Assembly: GCA_903831485.1 (NCBI GenBank)
Contig: CAIKXW010000123.1
Span: forward strand, 1 to 23,147
Reading direction: 5' to 3'
Origin: an uncultured Alphaproteobacteria bacterium
GTDB lineage: Bacteria; Pseudomonadota; Alphaproteobacteria; Caulobacterales; Hyphomonadaceae
Length of the DNA: 23,147 nucleotides
In this document: positions 8,383 through 16,649 of the stretch, one piece after another
Layout: each line of letters starts with the position of its first letter
Numbering within the stretch: position 1 is the first letter of the stretch
Notes under the pieces: model-generated
What the model saw: only the letters and a program-made list of their open reading frames with translations
Database searches by the model: none
Told to the model about the DNA's origin: nothing
Position numbers and translations under genes: made by a program

Positions 8383-9390
8383 ATGGCCGCCCCGACCCTC
8401 CCCCTCGCGATGACAATGGGCGACCCTGCCGGGGTCGGGCCCATCATCGCGTGGAAGGCGTGGGAACATGCACGCACCTCTGGCGGGCGGCCCTTCTATG
8501 TCATCGCTCCACCTGACGTGCTGGCCCGCGCGCGTGGTGCGGGGCCACTTGAGATCATCCCAGAAACCGGCAACGCGCTAACCACATTTCCGCATGCACT
8601 CCCGGTCATGCCGATCGAGGGCGCCGCCGCAACGCCAGGAGTACCCGCGTCTGCCACGGCGCCCGCCATCATCGAATCCGTCCGCCTCGCTGTTGAACAC
8701 ACACGCGCCGGCAAGGCGGCCGCAGTCGTCACCAACCCGATCGCCAAGGCGCTGCTCTACCGCGCCGGCTTCATGCATCCGGGGCATACCGAGTATCTCG
8801 CTGAGCTGTCGGCGGACGGGGGCGCCGCGCCGCGGCCCGTGATGATGCTGGTCGGCGGCGGGCTGCGCGTGGCGCTGGTGACGATCCACCAGCCACTGGC
8901 CAAGGTGGTGACCTCGTTGACGCCCGCGCTGATTGCCGAGATCGGCGGGATCGTGGGCGAAGCCATGAAGCGCGACTTCGGCATCGGCAATCCGCGCATC
9001 GGACTCTGCGGCGTCAATCCGCATGCCGGCGAGGATGGCGAGATCGGCCGCGAGGAGATCGAGATCATCAATCCCGCGGCCGCTCTGCTGCGCCGCCGCG
9101 GCCTCGACATCTCCGACGCGCGGCCGGGTGACACGATCTTCCACGAAGCGCGAGGCGGCCGCTGGGACGCCGTTATCGCCATGTATCACGACCAGGGCCT
9201 CATCCCCGTGAAGACGCTCGACATGTGGGGCGGCGTGAATGTCACGCTCGGCCTGCCATTCATCCGCACATCGCCGGACCATGGCGTCGCTTATGATGCG
9301 GCCGCCTCGGGAGAGGCGAAGGCCGACAGCCTGTTCGCCGCACTGAAACTCGCCGACGACATGGCGCGCGCGCATGCATCGGCGTCATGA
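8383..9390 (+). CDS. pdxA: 4-hydroxythreonine-4-phosphate dehydrogenase PdxA
   Basis: NAD-dependent oxidation of 4-phosphohydroxy-threonine in DXP-dependent pyridoxal-5'-phosphate biosynthesis; the product condenses with DXP through PdxJ. The product is 335 residues, the usual length. Visible motifs are TMGDPAGVGP (11-20), VTNPIAK (116-122), HPGHTEYLAEL (132-142), NPHAGEDGEIGREE (212-225), YHDQGLIPVK (268-277) and TSPDHGVAYD (296-305). The three metal-binding histidines are H169, H214 and H269, each 3 later than in E. coli. No clear Shine-Dalgarno precedes 8383; in-frame ATGs at 8410 and 8416 would trim the first strand, so 8383 is kept. The stop overlaps the rsmA start. Confidence 0.95.
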   Translation: MAAPTLPLAMTMGDPAGVGPIIAWKAWEHARTSGGRPFYVIAPPDVLARARGAGPLEIIPETGNALTTFPHALPVMPIEGAAATPGVPASATAPAIIESVRLAVEHTRAGKAAAVVTNPIAKALLYRAGFMHPGHTEYLAELSADGGAAPRPVMMLVGGGLRVALVTIHQPLAKVVTSLTPALIAEIGGIVGEAMKRDFGIGNPRIGLCGVNPHAGEDGEIGREEIEIINPAAALLRRRGLDISDARPGDTIFHEARGGRWDAVIAMYHDQGLIPVKTLDMWGGVNVTLGLPFIRTSPDHGVAYDAAASGEAKADSLFAALKLADDMARAHASAS

Positions 9391-10232
9391 GTACGCCGCT
9401 CACGCCGGGCCCGGCGAAGAAATCCCTCGGCCAGCACTTCCTGTTCGACCCGTCCATCCTGACGCGCGTCGCGACAGCCGGCGGCCCTGTGCAGGGCCGG
9501 ACCGTTATCGAGGTCGGGCCCGGCCCTGGCGGCCTCACGCGTGCGCTACTCGACAGCGGCGCAGGGAAACTTCTCGCCGTCGAACTCGATGACCGTTTTG
9601 CGGCCGGCCTGTCGCTCTGGGCGGAGGCGCGTCCGCAGAATGGGGAGCCTCCGCGCCTGCACATCCATCATGGCGATGCGCTCGCCGCGAACCTGCCCGC
9701 GCTGGTGCAAGAAATCGGCGGCAAACTCCCCGCGATGATCGTCGCCAACCTGCCCTACAATGTCGGCACGCCAATGCTGGTGGAGTGGCTCAAGGCCGGC
9801 CAGCACGACGGCGCAATATGGCGGGGCACGATGGTGCTAATGTTCCAGAAGGAAGTGGCGCTGCGGATCTGCGCGGCGCCTGACGAGGATCACTATGGCC
9901 GTCTCGCCGTGCTGTCGCAGGCCGTCACGCGACCACGCATTGCACTGACACTTCCGCCGGGCGCCTTCCGACCGCCGCCGAAAGTAGACAGCGCCGTCGT
10001 CGTATTGGACCCACTGCCGGAAGCGGAGTGTTTCAACGACCTCGCCTCACTCGAGAAGGTGACCGCCGCCGCCTTCGGCCAGCGCCGCAAGATGCTTCGC
10101 GCTGCGCTGAAGTCACTGCCGGGGGCGGTCGAAGCGCTGGAGAATGCCGGGATTGATCCGACGCGGCGCGCTGAGACGCTTACGCAGGCCGAGTTTCGTG
10201 CGCTTACGAAGGCATGGCGCGCACGCGCCTAG
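9387..10232 (+). CDS. rsmA: 16S rRNA (A1518/A1519-N6) dimethyltransferase RsmA (KsgA)
   Basis: SAM-dependent dimethylation of two adjacent adenosines in the 3' hairpin of 16S rRNA, a late checkpoint of 30S assembly. The product is 281 residues. Seen are the start signature KKSLGQHFLFD (11-21), SAM motif I EVGPGPGGLT (42-51), acidic motif II AVELDDR with E66, motif III GDAL with D97, and the catalytic N6-adenine motif NLPYN (121-125). A C-terminal helical domain follows FRPPPKVDSAVV. Its ATG overlaps the pdxA stop as ATGA (9387-9390), giving translational coupling. It ends in a shared CTAG with the convergent gmk; E. coli instead has apaG here. Confidence 0.96.
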   Translation: MSTPLTPGPAKKSLGQHFLFDPSILTRVATAGGPVQGRTVIEVGPGPGGLTRALLDSGAGKLLAVELDDRFAAGLSLWAEARPQNGEPPRLHIHHGDALAANLPALVQEIGGKLPAMIVANLPYNVGTPMLVEWLKAGQHDGAIWRGTMVLMFQKEVALRICAAPDEDHYGRLAVLSQAVTRPRIALTLPPGAFRPPPKVDSAVVVLDPLPEAECFNDLASLEKVTAAAFGQRRKMLRAALKSLPGAVEALENAGIDPTRRAETLTQAEFRALTKAWRARA

Positions 10233-10939
10233 TGCCCCTCGCCAGTCGCGCTGCCGCTCTGCGTCTTGGTCGCGAGGCGCGCATCCTTGAGCAGCTGGTC
10301 CACCATGATGCCCAGCGAAGCGCGCACGCGCTTGTTGCGCTCGGTGATCAGGATCGCGCGCAGTTCGTTGAAGGCGGTGTCGAGGTTGTCGTTCACGATG
10401 GCGTAGTCGTATTCGCCCCAGCGCAGGATATCCTGGCCAGCGCCATCGAGGCGCGACTGCACCGATTTCGGATCGGCCCCAGGCCGCCCCTCTAGCCGCT
10501 GCTTCAGCTGCGGCAGGGACGGCGGCAGGATGAACACCGACACCACATCGCCCGGCCGGATCGTCTTCAGCGCACGGGCGCCCTGCCAGTCGACGTCGAA
10601 CACCACGTCCATGCCAGCGACAAGCCGCGCCTCCACTTCGCTACGCGGCGTGCCGTAGAAATTCTTGAATACCTTCGCCCACTCGAGAAACTCGTCGCGG
10701 TCGATCATGTGGTGAAACTGGTCGACGGAGCGGAAGTGATAATCCGCGCCATCCTGCTCGCCGGGACGCGGCGAGCGAGTCGTGGCAGAGATCGAAAGCT
10801 CCACACCTGGCACTTCGGAGATGATCCGCCGGCACAGCGTGGTCTTGCCCGCACCCGAAGGGCTGGAAATAACAAGCATCACGCCCCGGCGCGGCCGCAC
10901 CTTCTGCGTTGGCGTAACGTCGGGACGATCATTCGACAT
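10229..10939 (-). CDS. gmk: Guanylate kinase
   Basis: ATP-dependent phosphorylation of (d)GMP to (d)GDP in the cytoplasm, an essential step of nucleotide supply and of (p)ppGpp metabolism. The product is 236 residues, slightly longer than E. coli Gmk (207) through an 18-residue basic N-terminal extension and a C-terminal tail. The P-loop is SPSGAGKT (26-33). The GMP-binding segment SISATTRSPRPGEQDGADYHF and the FKNFYGTPR loop follow, then DVDWQGARALK (Walker B region), a lid with RLEGR, and the AIVNDNLDTAF segment. An internal start at M21 would remove only the extension. Its start lies inside the last codons of yicC (11-base overlap). Confidence 0.95.
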   Translation of the reverse strand: MSNDRPDVTPTQKVRPRRGVMLVISSPSGAGKTTLCRRIISEVPGVELSISATTRSPRPGEQDGADYHFRSVDQFHHMIDRDEFLEWAKVFKNFYGTPRSEVEARLVAGMDVVFDVDWQGARALKTIRPGDVVSVFILPPSLPQLKQRLEGRPGADPKSVQSRLDGAGQDILRWGEYDYAIVNDNLDTAFNELRAILITERNKRVRASLGIMVDQLLKDARLATKTQSGSATGEGH

Positions 10940-11804
10940 TCTGGACCTGCTCCCGGAACTGGTCGATCAGCGATTTGAGCGCGAGGCCCGCATTGGTCAG
11001 CTCAAGGCTGGCCGATTTCGAGCATAGCGTGTTGGCCTCCCGGTTAAGCTCCTGACAGAGAAAGTCCAGCTTCCGACCGACCGCCTCGCCCGACGCGAGG
11101 ATCGCCCGCGCCGAGTCGACATGGGCCGCAAGCCGGTCCAGCTCTTCGCGCACATCGGCGCGCGTCGCCATCATCAGGATTTCCTGCGCCACGCGATCGG
11201 GGTCAGTGGCGACATCCTTGCCGAGTTCGGCCAGCCGCGCCTTCAGGCGGTCCCGCACCAGCTCAGGCTGCTTCGCCGCGAAACCGCCCGCCTGCGCCAG
11301 CAGCTGTTCGGTCTGCGCCAGCATGGCGCCGAAGAGTTGCAGCAGGCTCTCGCCCTCTTTTCCGCGCGCGGCGGTGAGCATGTCGAGCGCGGCGGCGAGT
11401 CCCGCGAGCAGATCCTTCGCCACGAGATCATCGACCGACGATCCTGTGCGCGATGCGCCCTTCACCACGCCGGGGGCGCTGAGCAATCCATCGAACCGGG
11501 CCGGCGCGACGCCGGATTTCGTCCAGTGGCGCGAGAGCCGGGCGAGCCGCGCCAGTTCGCGCGTGTCGATGGCGCTGGCGCCCGGATCGCGCGTCCAGTC
11601 GATACGGAGCTGGAGCTGGAAGCTGCCGCGCTGGAAGCGGTCCTTCACGCGCTTGCGCGCCTCGAAGTCGATCGCGTCGCAGCCGGGCGGATAGTTGGTG
11701 CGGATGTCCACCGACTTGCCGTTGACCGAGCGCGCCTCCCACACCCAGACGCCCCATGGCGCCTGGCCCTGGGCCCGTCCGAAACCTGTCATCCCCCGGA
11801 TCAT
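10929..11804 (-). CDS. YicC family endoribonuclease
   Basis: YicC-family proteins are now regarded as endoribonucleases, in E. coli linked to RyhB sRNA turnover. The product is 291 residues, the normal size. It begins with the family signature MIRGMTGFGRA and ends with the conserved helical DUF1732-type domain: LDFLCQELNREANTLCSK, then LKSLIDQFREQVQNVE. A Shine-Dalgarno-like AGGA lies just upstream of the ATG. It is 28 bases downstream of mltG and overlaps gmk by 11 bases. The mltG-yicC-gmk order is common in alphaproteobacteria; yicC beside gmk suggests co-expression rather than a shown functional tie. Confidence 0.9.
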   Translation of the reverse strand: MIRGMTGFGRAQGQAPWGVWVWEARSVNGKSVDIRTNYPPGCDAIDFEARKRVKDRFQRGSFQLQLRIDWTRDPGASAIDTRELARLARLSRHWTKSGVAPARFDGLLSAPGVVKGASRTGSSVDDLVAKDLLAGLAAALDMLTAARGKEGESLLQLFGAMLAQTEQLLAQAGGFAAKQPELVRDRLKARLAELGKDVATDPDRVAQEILMMATRADVREELDRLAAHVDSARAILASGEAVGRKLDFLCQELNREANTLCSKSASLELTNAGLALKSLIDQFREQVQNVE

Positions 11805-11832
11805 GTCCGAATCCTGATTGGTTTGGACCGCC

Positions 11833-12897
11833 TCATGGCTGCCGGACCGCAGGGGTGTTCACGCCCGCCGCAGCGTTCTCGCGGCGCAGCTTCCAGTACG
11901 CGTCCACATTGCGCTGGTGCTCGGCATAGGTCTCGGAGAAAAGGTGTCCTCCCTTGCCATCGGCCATGAAGTAGATCGCCTTGCTGTTGGCCGGCTGCAG
12001 GGCAGCGCGAAGCGCGCCCGCGCCCGGATTGCAGATCGGCGTCTCGGGCAGGCCGTCGCGCTGGTAGGTATTCCAGCTGTCCTTCGTCGCCAGTTCCTTA
12101 CTCGTGATCGTGCGACCGATCGGATAGCCTTTGGTGATGCCGTAAACGATGGTGGCGTCCGCCTGCAGGCGCATCCCGGTGCGCAGCCGGTTGATGAAGG
12201 CGGCGGCGATCAGCGGCTGTTCATCGGCATTGCCGCTTTCCTTCTCGATGACCGAGGCGAGGATAACGGCTTCCTTCGGCGAATTGAGCGGCAGGCCTTG
12301 CTGGCGGGAATCCCAGATCTCGGCGAGCAGCGTCTCCTGCGCCTTCTTCATGCGCTCGATGACGGACTCGATCGTATCACCTCGCGTCACCGCATAGTCG
12401 CCCGGCAGGAGCACGCCTTCGGCGGGAACAGCAGGCTGCTCGCCGCCGAGCTTGTAGGCGTGCGCTGCGCCGCCCGTCGCCTTCCATTCGCGTTCGGCAA
12501 GCAGTTTCACGATCATGTCGCTGGTCAGCCCTTCGGGGACGATCACCGCGTATTGCAGCGCCTTGCCGTCCGACAATTCCGTCACGATGTCTGCCATGCT
12601 GGCGCCCGAGGCGATCTCGTATTCGCCCGCCTTCATCACCGGATTCTCGCCCGTGAATTCGCGCACGCGCAGCGCAAGTCGGAACTGCCCTTCGTCGGCG
12701 ATGGCGCCAGCCTCGGCGAGCTTCGTGGCGATGCTTTGTGTGGTGGCGCCGCGCTCGATCATCACGACGCGCGGAGCGCCGTCGGCCGTGGCGGGACCTG
12801 CGCCCGTGTAAACGCCATTAAGCCAGAACCATCCGCCACCAGCGGCGGCGACGCCTAGAAGCGCCAGCGTTAAGAGTATGCCGAGTAGCTTGCCCAC
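11833..12897 (-). CDS. mltG: Endolytic murein transglycosylase MltG (YceG-like)
   Basis: Membrane-bound lytic transglycosylase that cleaves nascent glycan strands internally and is proposed to set strand length as a terminase. The product is 354 residues. A membrane anchor (about 4-27) with GKLL at the N-terminus leads to a periplasmic LysM-like segment (about 40-110: VVMIERGATTQSIATKL) and the catalytic YceG fold. The active-site motif ASVIEKES places the catalytic glutamate at E218, the same number as in E. coli. NPGAGALRAALQPANSKAIYF, a conserved C-terminal signature, is present in the usual place. E. coli has pabC between fabF and mltG; it is absent here. The ATG is 73 bases after the fabF stop. 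Confidence 0.94.
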   Translation of the reverse strand: MGKLLGILLTLALLGVAAAGGGWFWLNGVYTGAGPATADGAPRVVMIERGATTQSIATKLAEAGAIADEGQFRLALRVREFTGENPVMKAGEYEIASGASMADIVTELSDGKALQYAVIVPEGLTSDMIVKLLAEREWKATGGAAHAYKLGGEQPAVPAEGVLLPGDYAVTRGDTIESVIERMKKAQETLLAEIWDSRQQGLPLNSPKEAVILASVIEKESGNADEQPLIAAAFINRLRTGMRLQADATIVYGITKGYPIGRTITSKELATKDSWNTYQRDGLPETPICNPGAGALRAALQPANSKAIYFMADGKGGHLFSETYAEHQRNVDAYWKLRRENAAAGVNTPAVRQP

Positions 12898-12932
12898 GCA
12901 CGAACTCCAGAAGCCGCCCGCCCATTCCCCGG

Positions 12933-12949
12933 CCAGCCATCACGGCTGG
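12933..12949. other. Small hairpin between fabF and mltG
   Basis: CCAGCC (12933-12938) pairs perfectly with GGCTGG (12944-12949) around a 5-base loop in the 73-base gap between the two minus-strand genes. No U-run follows on the minus strand, so it is more likely an mRNA-processing or stability element than a terminator. Confidence 0.3.
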
Positions 12950-12970
12950 AGCCTACTCCGCGTACGCGAT

Positions 12971-14254
12971 TCAGTCCGGCGCCTTCAACACAAGCGCGGC
13001 GTTCGTCCCGCCAAAGCCGAACGAGTTGGAGAGCGCCGCCCGCACCTTCTTCTTCACGGCCGTGTGCGGCGTGAGGTTTATCGGCGAGTCGAACGACGGA
13101 TTGTCGAGGTTCAGCGTGGGGGGGATAACGCCATCGCGGATTGCCAGGGCGCAGAAGATCGCTTCGACCGAACCGGCCGCGCCCAGCAGGTGGCCAATGG
13201 CGGACTTGGTGGACGACAGGTGCGCCGTCGATGCGGCGTTACCCAGAACCCGCGCAACGGCTCGAACCTCGATCTCGTCGCCCGCAGGCGTCGAGGTGCC
13301 ATGCGCGTTGACGTAGTCGATCTCGGACGCGTCGAGGCCTGAACGCTGCAGCGCAGTACGCATCGCGCGCTCGCCACCATCGCCGGACTCATCCGGCGAG
13401 GTGATGTGAAACGCATCGCCGGTCAGCCCATATCCGACGACCTCGGCATAAATCTTCGCGCCGCGCTTCTTCGCGTGTTCGTACTCTTCCAGCACAACGA
13501 TGCCGGCGCCTTCGCCCATGACGAAGCCATCGCGGTCCTTGTCGTAAGGACGGGATGCTTTCTGTGGCGTGTCGTTGAAGCTGGTCGACATAGCGCGGCA
13601 TGCGATGAAGCCCGCATAGCCGATGCGGCACACCGAAGCCTCGGCGCCGCCAGCGACCATGACATCAGCATCGCCCCACTGGATCAGTCGCACCGAATCG
13701 CCGATCGCATGAGCGCCTGTCGCACACGCCGTGACGACGGCATGGTTCGGGCCCTTGTAGCCGTACTTGATCGAGAGCTGGCCGGAGGCGAGGTTGATCA
13801 GCGCGCTTGGGATGAAGAACGGCGAAATCCGCCGCGGCCCCTTCTCGTGCAGTTCGATCGCCGTATCCGCGATCGCCTTCAGACCACCGATGCCTGAGCC
13901 GATCAGCACGCCGGTGCGGACGCGGTCTTCGTAGCCTTCGGGAGTCCAGCCTGCATCCGCAATGGCTTCGTCGGCCGCCGCGATTGCGTAAAGAATGAAC
14001 TCGTCAACGCGCCGCTGTTCTTTCGGCGACATCGTCTTTTCGGGATCGAAGGAGTTCGGGTCGTCAGCCGACCCTCCGCCGCGCCCGCTGACCCAAGGAA
14101 CCTGCCCGCCGATCTTGCAGGCAAGGTCCCCCGTTTCGAACAGGTCGACTTTCTTGAGCCCGGACTCGCCCGCGATGAGTTTCTTCCACGACGCTTCCCG
14201 GCCATTGGCCAGAGGCGTCACGAGTCCCATGCCGGTGATGACGACGCGCCGCAT
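12971..14254 (-). CDS. fabF: 3-oxoacyl-ACP synthase II (FabF)
   Basis: Condensing enzyme that elongates acyl-ACP with malonyl-ACP in type II fatty-acid synthesis, including the temperature-responsive elongation of unsaturated chains. The product is 427 residues, slightly longer than E. coli FabF (413) because of an insertion at about 52-72 (glycine/aspartate-rich). The catalytic triad is visible: C177 in TACATGAHAIGDS, H318 in NAHGTSTPAGD and H355 in SAIGHLLGAAGS, with the supporting K350. The N-terminus MRRVVITGMGLVTPLA and the C-terminal SFGFGGTNAALV are standard. It lies 30 bases downstream of acpP, in the conserved fab cluster. Confidence 0.96.
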   Translation of the reverse strand: MRRVVITGMGLVTPLANGREASWKKLIAGESGLKKVDLFETGDLACKIGGQVPWVSGRGGGSADDPNSFDPEKTMSPKEQRRVDEFILYAIAAADEAIADAGWTPEGYEDRVRTGVLIGSGIGGLKAIADTAIELHEKGPRRISPFFIPSALINLASGQLSIKYGYKGPNHAVVTACATGAHAIGDSVRLIQWGDADVMVAGGAEASVCRIGYAGFIACRAMSTSFNDTPQKASRPYDKDRDGFVMGEGAGIVVLEEYEHAKKRGAKIYAEVVGYGLTGDAFHITSPDESGDGGERAMRTALQRSGLDASEIDYVNAHGTSTPAGDEIEVRAVARVLGNAASTAHLSSTKSAIGHLLGAAGSVEAIFCALAIRDGVIPPTLNLDNPSFDSPINLTPHTAVKKKVRAALSNSFGFGGTNAALVLKAPD

Positions 14255-14284
14255 GTGAGAACTCCCGGCCGGAGTACGCGCCGG

Positions 14285-14518
14285 TTAGACGCGTTCCTTG
14301 ATGAAGCGGACAGCGTCGCCTACGGTGCCGATCTGTTCCTGAACATCGTCCGGGATTTCGATGCCGAATTCTTCCTCGAAAGCCATCACGAGTTCGACGA
14401 GGTCGAGCGAGTCAGCGCCCAGATCGTCGATGAACGAGGCTTTCTCGTTGACTTTCTCGGCGTCGACTTCCAGGCGCTCGACCACGATTTTCTTCACGCG
14501 TTCGATCACGTCGGACAT
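14285..14518 (-). CDS. acpP: Acyl carrier protein
   Basis: Carries growing acyl chains on a 4'-phosphopantetheine arm for fatty-acid, lipid A and phospholipid synthesis. The chosen ATG at 14518 gives 77 residues, the exact family size, starting [16 protein letters not shown]. The prosthetic-group serine is S37 in D-L-G-A-D-S-L-D. The protein is strongly acidic, as expected. A strong GGAAGGAAA Shine-Dalgarno precedes this ATG. The frame is open 22 codons further upstream, but those residues are unlike any ACP. The 107-base gap to fabG probably holds an extra promoter, as acpP needs far higher expression than its neighbours, but I cannot pinpoint it. Confidence 0.97.
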   Translation of the reverse strand: MSDVIERVKKIVVERLEVDAEKVNEKASFIDDLGADSLDLVELVMAFEEEFGIEIPDDVQEQIGTVGDAVRFIKERV

Positions 14519-14625
14519 GTCATTTCCTTCCAGAATCAAGGTCCTCACGGACCCAGAAAAACCATCGTTGCGGGGCGGTAACACGCCCGAATTTCTTTGA
14601 CCATAGCCGCCAAAAGCGCAGGGGC

Positions 14626-15363
14626 CTAGATCATCGCCATGCCGCCGTTAACATGCAGGGTCTGCCCCGTCATGTAAGCGGATTCATCCGATGCGAGATA
14701 GAGCGCCGCCGCGGCGATGTCAGCCCCCGTGCCGAGCCGTCCGGCCGGAATTCCCTTCAGCAGCCCCTCTTTCTGTTCGTCCTTGAGGACATCCGTCATC
14801 GGCGTGGCGATGAAACCGGGGGCGATGCAGTTCACCGTAATGTTGCGGCTGGCCACTTCCTGGGCGAGCGATTTGGTGAACCCTATCATGCCGGCTTTGG
14901 AGGCCGCATAGTTGGTCTGGCCGGCATTTCCGGTGACGCCGACGACCGAGGTGATTCCAATGATCCGGCCATGGCGGCGCTTCATCATCCCGCGCATGGC
15001 GGCCTTGGCCAGACGGAAATAGGCGCCGAGATTGACGTCGAGGACAGTATCCCAGTCCTCGTCCTTCATCCGCATCAGCAGGCCGTCCTTGGTCAGGCCG
15101 GCGTTGGAGACCAGGATGTCGAGGCCGCCGAGCGCCTCCTCAGCCTGCCCGACCAGTGCGGATGTCGCCGCGGGGTCCGACAGATTGCAGGGCAGTATCA
15201 CCGGCGAACCGCCGATTTCCGCAGCGGCTTTCTCGAGCGCTTCGACCCGCGTGCCTGACAGCGCCACCTTCGCGCCAGCATCGCTGAGCGCCTTCGCGAT
15301 CGATCCGCCAATACCGCCCGAAGCGCCGGTGACGAGGGCATAACGGCCCGTCAGGTTGAACAT
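14626..15363 (-). CDS. fabG: 3-oxoacyl-ACP reductase (FabG)
   Basis: NADPH-dependent reduction of 3-oxoacyl-ACP, the first reductive step of each elongation cycle. From the ATG at 15363 the product is 245 residues and begins [19 protein letters not shown], the common alphaproteobacterial FabG N-terminus. The short-chain dehydrogenase hallmarks are the TGASGGIG nucleotide-binding loop (12-19), the NAG motif (87-89), N111, and catalytic S139, Y152 and K156 (YAASK). The C-terminus [14 protein letters not shown] is standard. An ATG two codons earlier (15369) is directly abutted by GGAG with no spacing, so the second ATG, at 6 bases, is the better start. Confidence 0.95.
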   Translation of the reverse strand: MFNLTGRYALVTGASGGIGGSIAKALSDAGAKVALSGTRVEALEKAAAEIGGSPVILPCNLSDPAATSALVGQAEEALGGLDILVSNAGLTKDGLLMRMKDEDWDTVLDVNLGAYFRLAKAAMRGMMKRRHGRIIGITSVVGVTGNAGQTNYAASKAGMIGFTKSLAQEVASRNITVNCIAPGFIATPMTDVLKDEQKEGLLKGIPAGRLGTGADIAAAALYLASDESAYMTGQTLHVNGGMAMI

Positions 15364-15369
15364 CTGCAT

Positions 15370-15373
15370 CTCC
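15370..15373 (-). promoter_or_regulatory. Shine-Dalgarno deciding the fabG start
   Basis: GGAG on the minus strand touches the ATG at 15369 with zero spacing and lies 6 bases before the ATG at 15363. Only the latter has workable spacing. Confidence 0.55.
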
Positions 15374-15454
15374 AGATCAACTGAATCACGAGCGGACTTG
15401 TCCCGAGAATCCCGGTTCGCGCCCCGAAGCCTTACCCGAGAATGGCGGCGCTGG

Positions 15455-16417
15455 TCACGCCAAACTCTTCGCGAACGCTTCGAGGTCGCCCGGCACGTTA
15501 AGCGTCATCGTCTCGGCCTCCGGTGCATTCCGTTTGACCATGCCGGACAGCTGCTTGCCGGCCCCGGTCTCGATGAACTTCGTCACCCCGCCGCCGCCCT
15601 TGTCCGGCGCCTCGGCCATCCACTGGATGCTCTCCCGCCAGCGCACGCGGCCGGTGACCTGCTCGACCAGAAGCCGGCGGATATCGACAGGCTCTTCGAT
15701 TGGACGCGCAGTCACGTTGGCTATCACCGGCACAACCGGCTTGCTGATCTTCGCGTCGGCCAGCGCCTCCTCCATCGCGACAGCAGCCGGCGCCATCAGT
15801 GGCGAGTGGAAGGGCGCTGAGACAGGCAGCGAGATCGCCTTCACGCCCTTCGCCTTGGCGACGGCGATGGCGGCTTCAACGCCCGCTTTCGTGCCAGAAA
15901 TCACGACGTTTCCGTTGTTGTTGTCGTTCGCGACCACAACCGTTCCCGCGGCCGAGCCTTCCAGCACGATCACTTCGGCGATCTCGACATCAACCTTGCC
16001 GATAAGGGCCGCCATTGCGCCCTGGCCCACCGGCACTGCCGCCTGCATCGCCTCGCCACGCTTGCGCAGCAGCCTTGCCGCATCGGTGATCGAGAGAGCG
16101 CCTGCCGCAGCCAGCGCCGAGTACTCCCCGAGCGAATGCCCCGCCACAAACGCCGCCTGCGAAATCTTCACGCCGAAGCCGCTTTCCAGCGCACGAACCG
16201 CAGCAAGGCTGACCGCCATCAGCGCCGGCTGGGCATTTGCAGTAAGCGTCAGCGTCTCTATGGGGCCCGACCAGATCAGGTCCGACAGCTTCTCGCCCAG
16301 CGCCGCATCGACCTCATCGAATACAGCCCTCGCGGCCGGAAACGCATCCGCCAGCTCCTTGCCCATGCCGACGGCCTGCGAGCCCTGACCGGGGAAGATG
16401 AAAGCGATGCGGGACAT
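15455..16417 (-). CDS. fabD: Malonyl-CoA:ACP transacylase (FabD)
   Basis: Transfers malonyl groups from CoA to ACP, supplying the extender unit for all elongation cycles. The product is 320 residues (family about 310). The N-terminal oxyanion motif FPGQGSQ is at 8-14. The nucleophile S95 lies in GHSLGEYSALAA, the malonyl-carboxylate-binding arginine is R120, and catalytic H204 lies in PVSAPFHSPLM. The loop ANDNNNGNVVISG (163-175) is asparagine-rich compared with the usual form but keeps its framework. It is the first gene of the minus-strand cluster and is divergent from rpsF across 232 bases. The fabD-fabG-acpP-fabF order is conserved widely; fabH and plsX are not upstream here. Confidence 0.95.
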   Translation of the reverse strand: MSRIAFIFPGQGSQAVGMGKELADAFPAARAVFDEVDAALGEKLSDLIWSGPIETLTLTANAQPALMAVSLAAVRALESGFGVKISQAAFVAGHSLGEYSALAAAGALSITDAARLLRKRGEAMQAAVPVGQGAMAALIGKVDVEIAEVIVLEGSAAGTVVVANDNNNGNVVISGTKAGVEAAIAVAKAKGVKAISLPVSAPFHSPLMAPAAVAMEEALADAKISKPVVPVIANVTARPIEEPVDIRRLLVEQVTGRVRWRESIQWMAEAPDKGGGGVTKFIETGAGKQLSGMVKRNAPEAETMTLNVPGDLEAFAKSLA

Positions 16418-16596
16418 GCAAAAAGCCTTGGAATCAGGAAGGAGAGCAGGATTTCCTATGAACTGGGGCGATTGGGCGCAAGGTGGACGGTCTTTCGCCC
16501 TGTGGAACGCTTGATTTGCAGCCCTTTTCCTGTATTGAGCCCCCTTCGCAAAGAGAGGCGGTCCCAGGCCCCATCCGGGTGCACGGGATCCATCGT

Positions 16597-16630
16597 GGGC
16601 AGTCCGCCCTTCGGACTGACTGCGCCGCCC
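16597..16630 (+). promoter_or_regulatory. Candidate S6:S18 autoregulatory leader element of the rpsF operon
   Basis: Just upstream of the rpsF Shine-Dalgarno (GAAGGGA, 16638-16644) is a stem CAGTCCG (16600-16606) with CGGACTG (16612-16618), loop CCCTT. It is flanked by an outer GGG (16597-16599) with CCC (16628-16630). The 9-base 3' bulge between the two stems ends in CCG (16625-16627). A two-stem element with a CCG-containing bulge is the known motif through which the S6:S18 complex binds its own mRNA, mimicking its 16S site. The match is by eye. An alternative pairing GCAGTC with GACTGC (16599-16604, 16618-16623) is mutually exclusive with the main stem. Confidence 0.55.
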
Positions 16631-16649
16631 CTCGCTGAAGGGATAAAAA

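Noticed and set aside
8578..9375. Open frame of 265 codons on the minus strand across pdxA
   Set aside because: Antisense shadow of pdxA, whose metal ligands and motifs are all present.
15402..15443. Direct repeat CCCGAGAAT in the fabD-fabG gap
   Set aside because: Two 9-base copies 33 bases apart in a short gap, with no symmetry or promoter nearby; likely chance.
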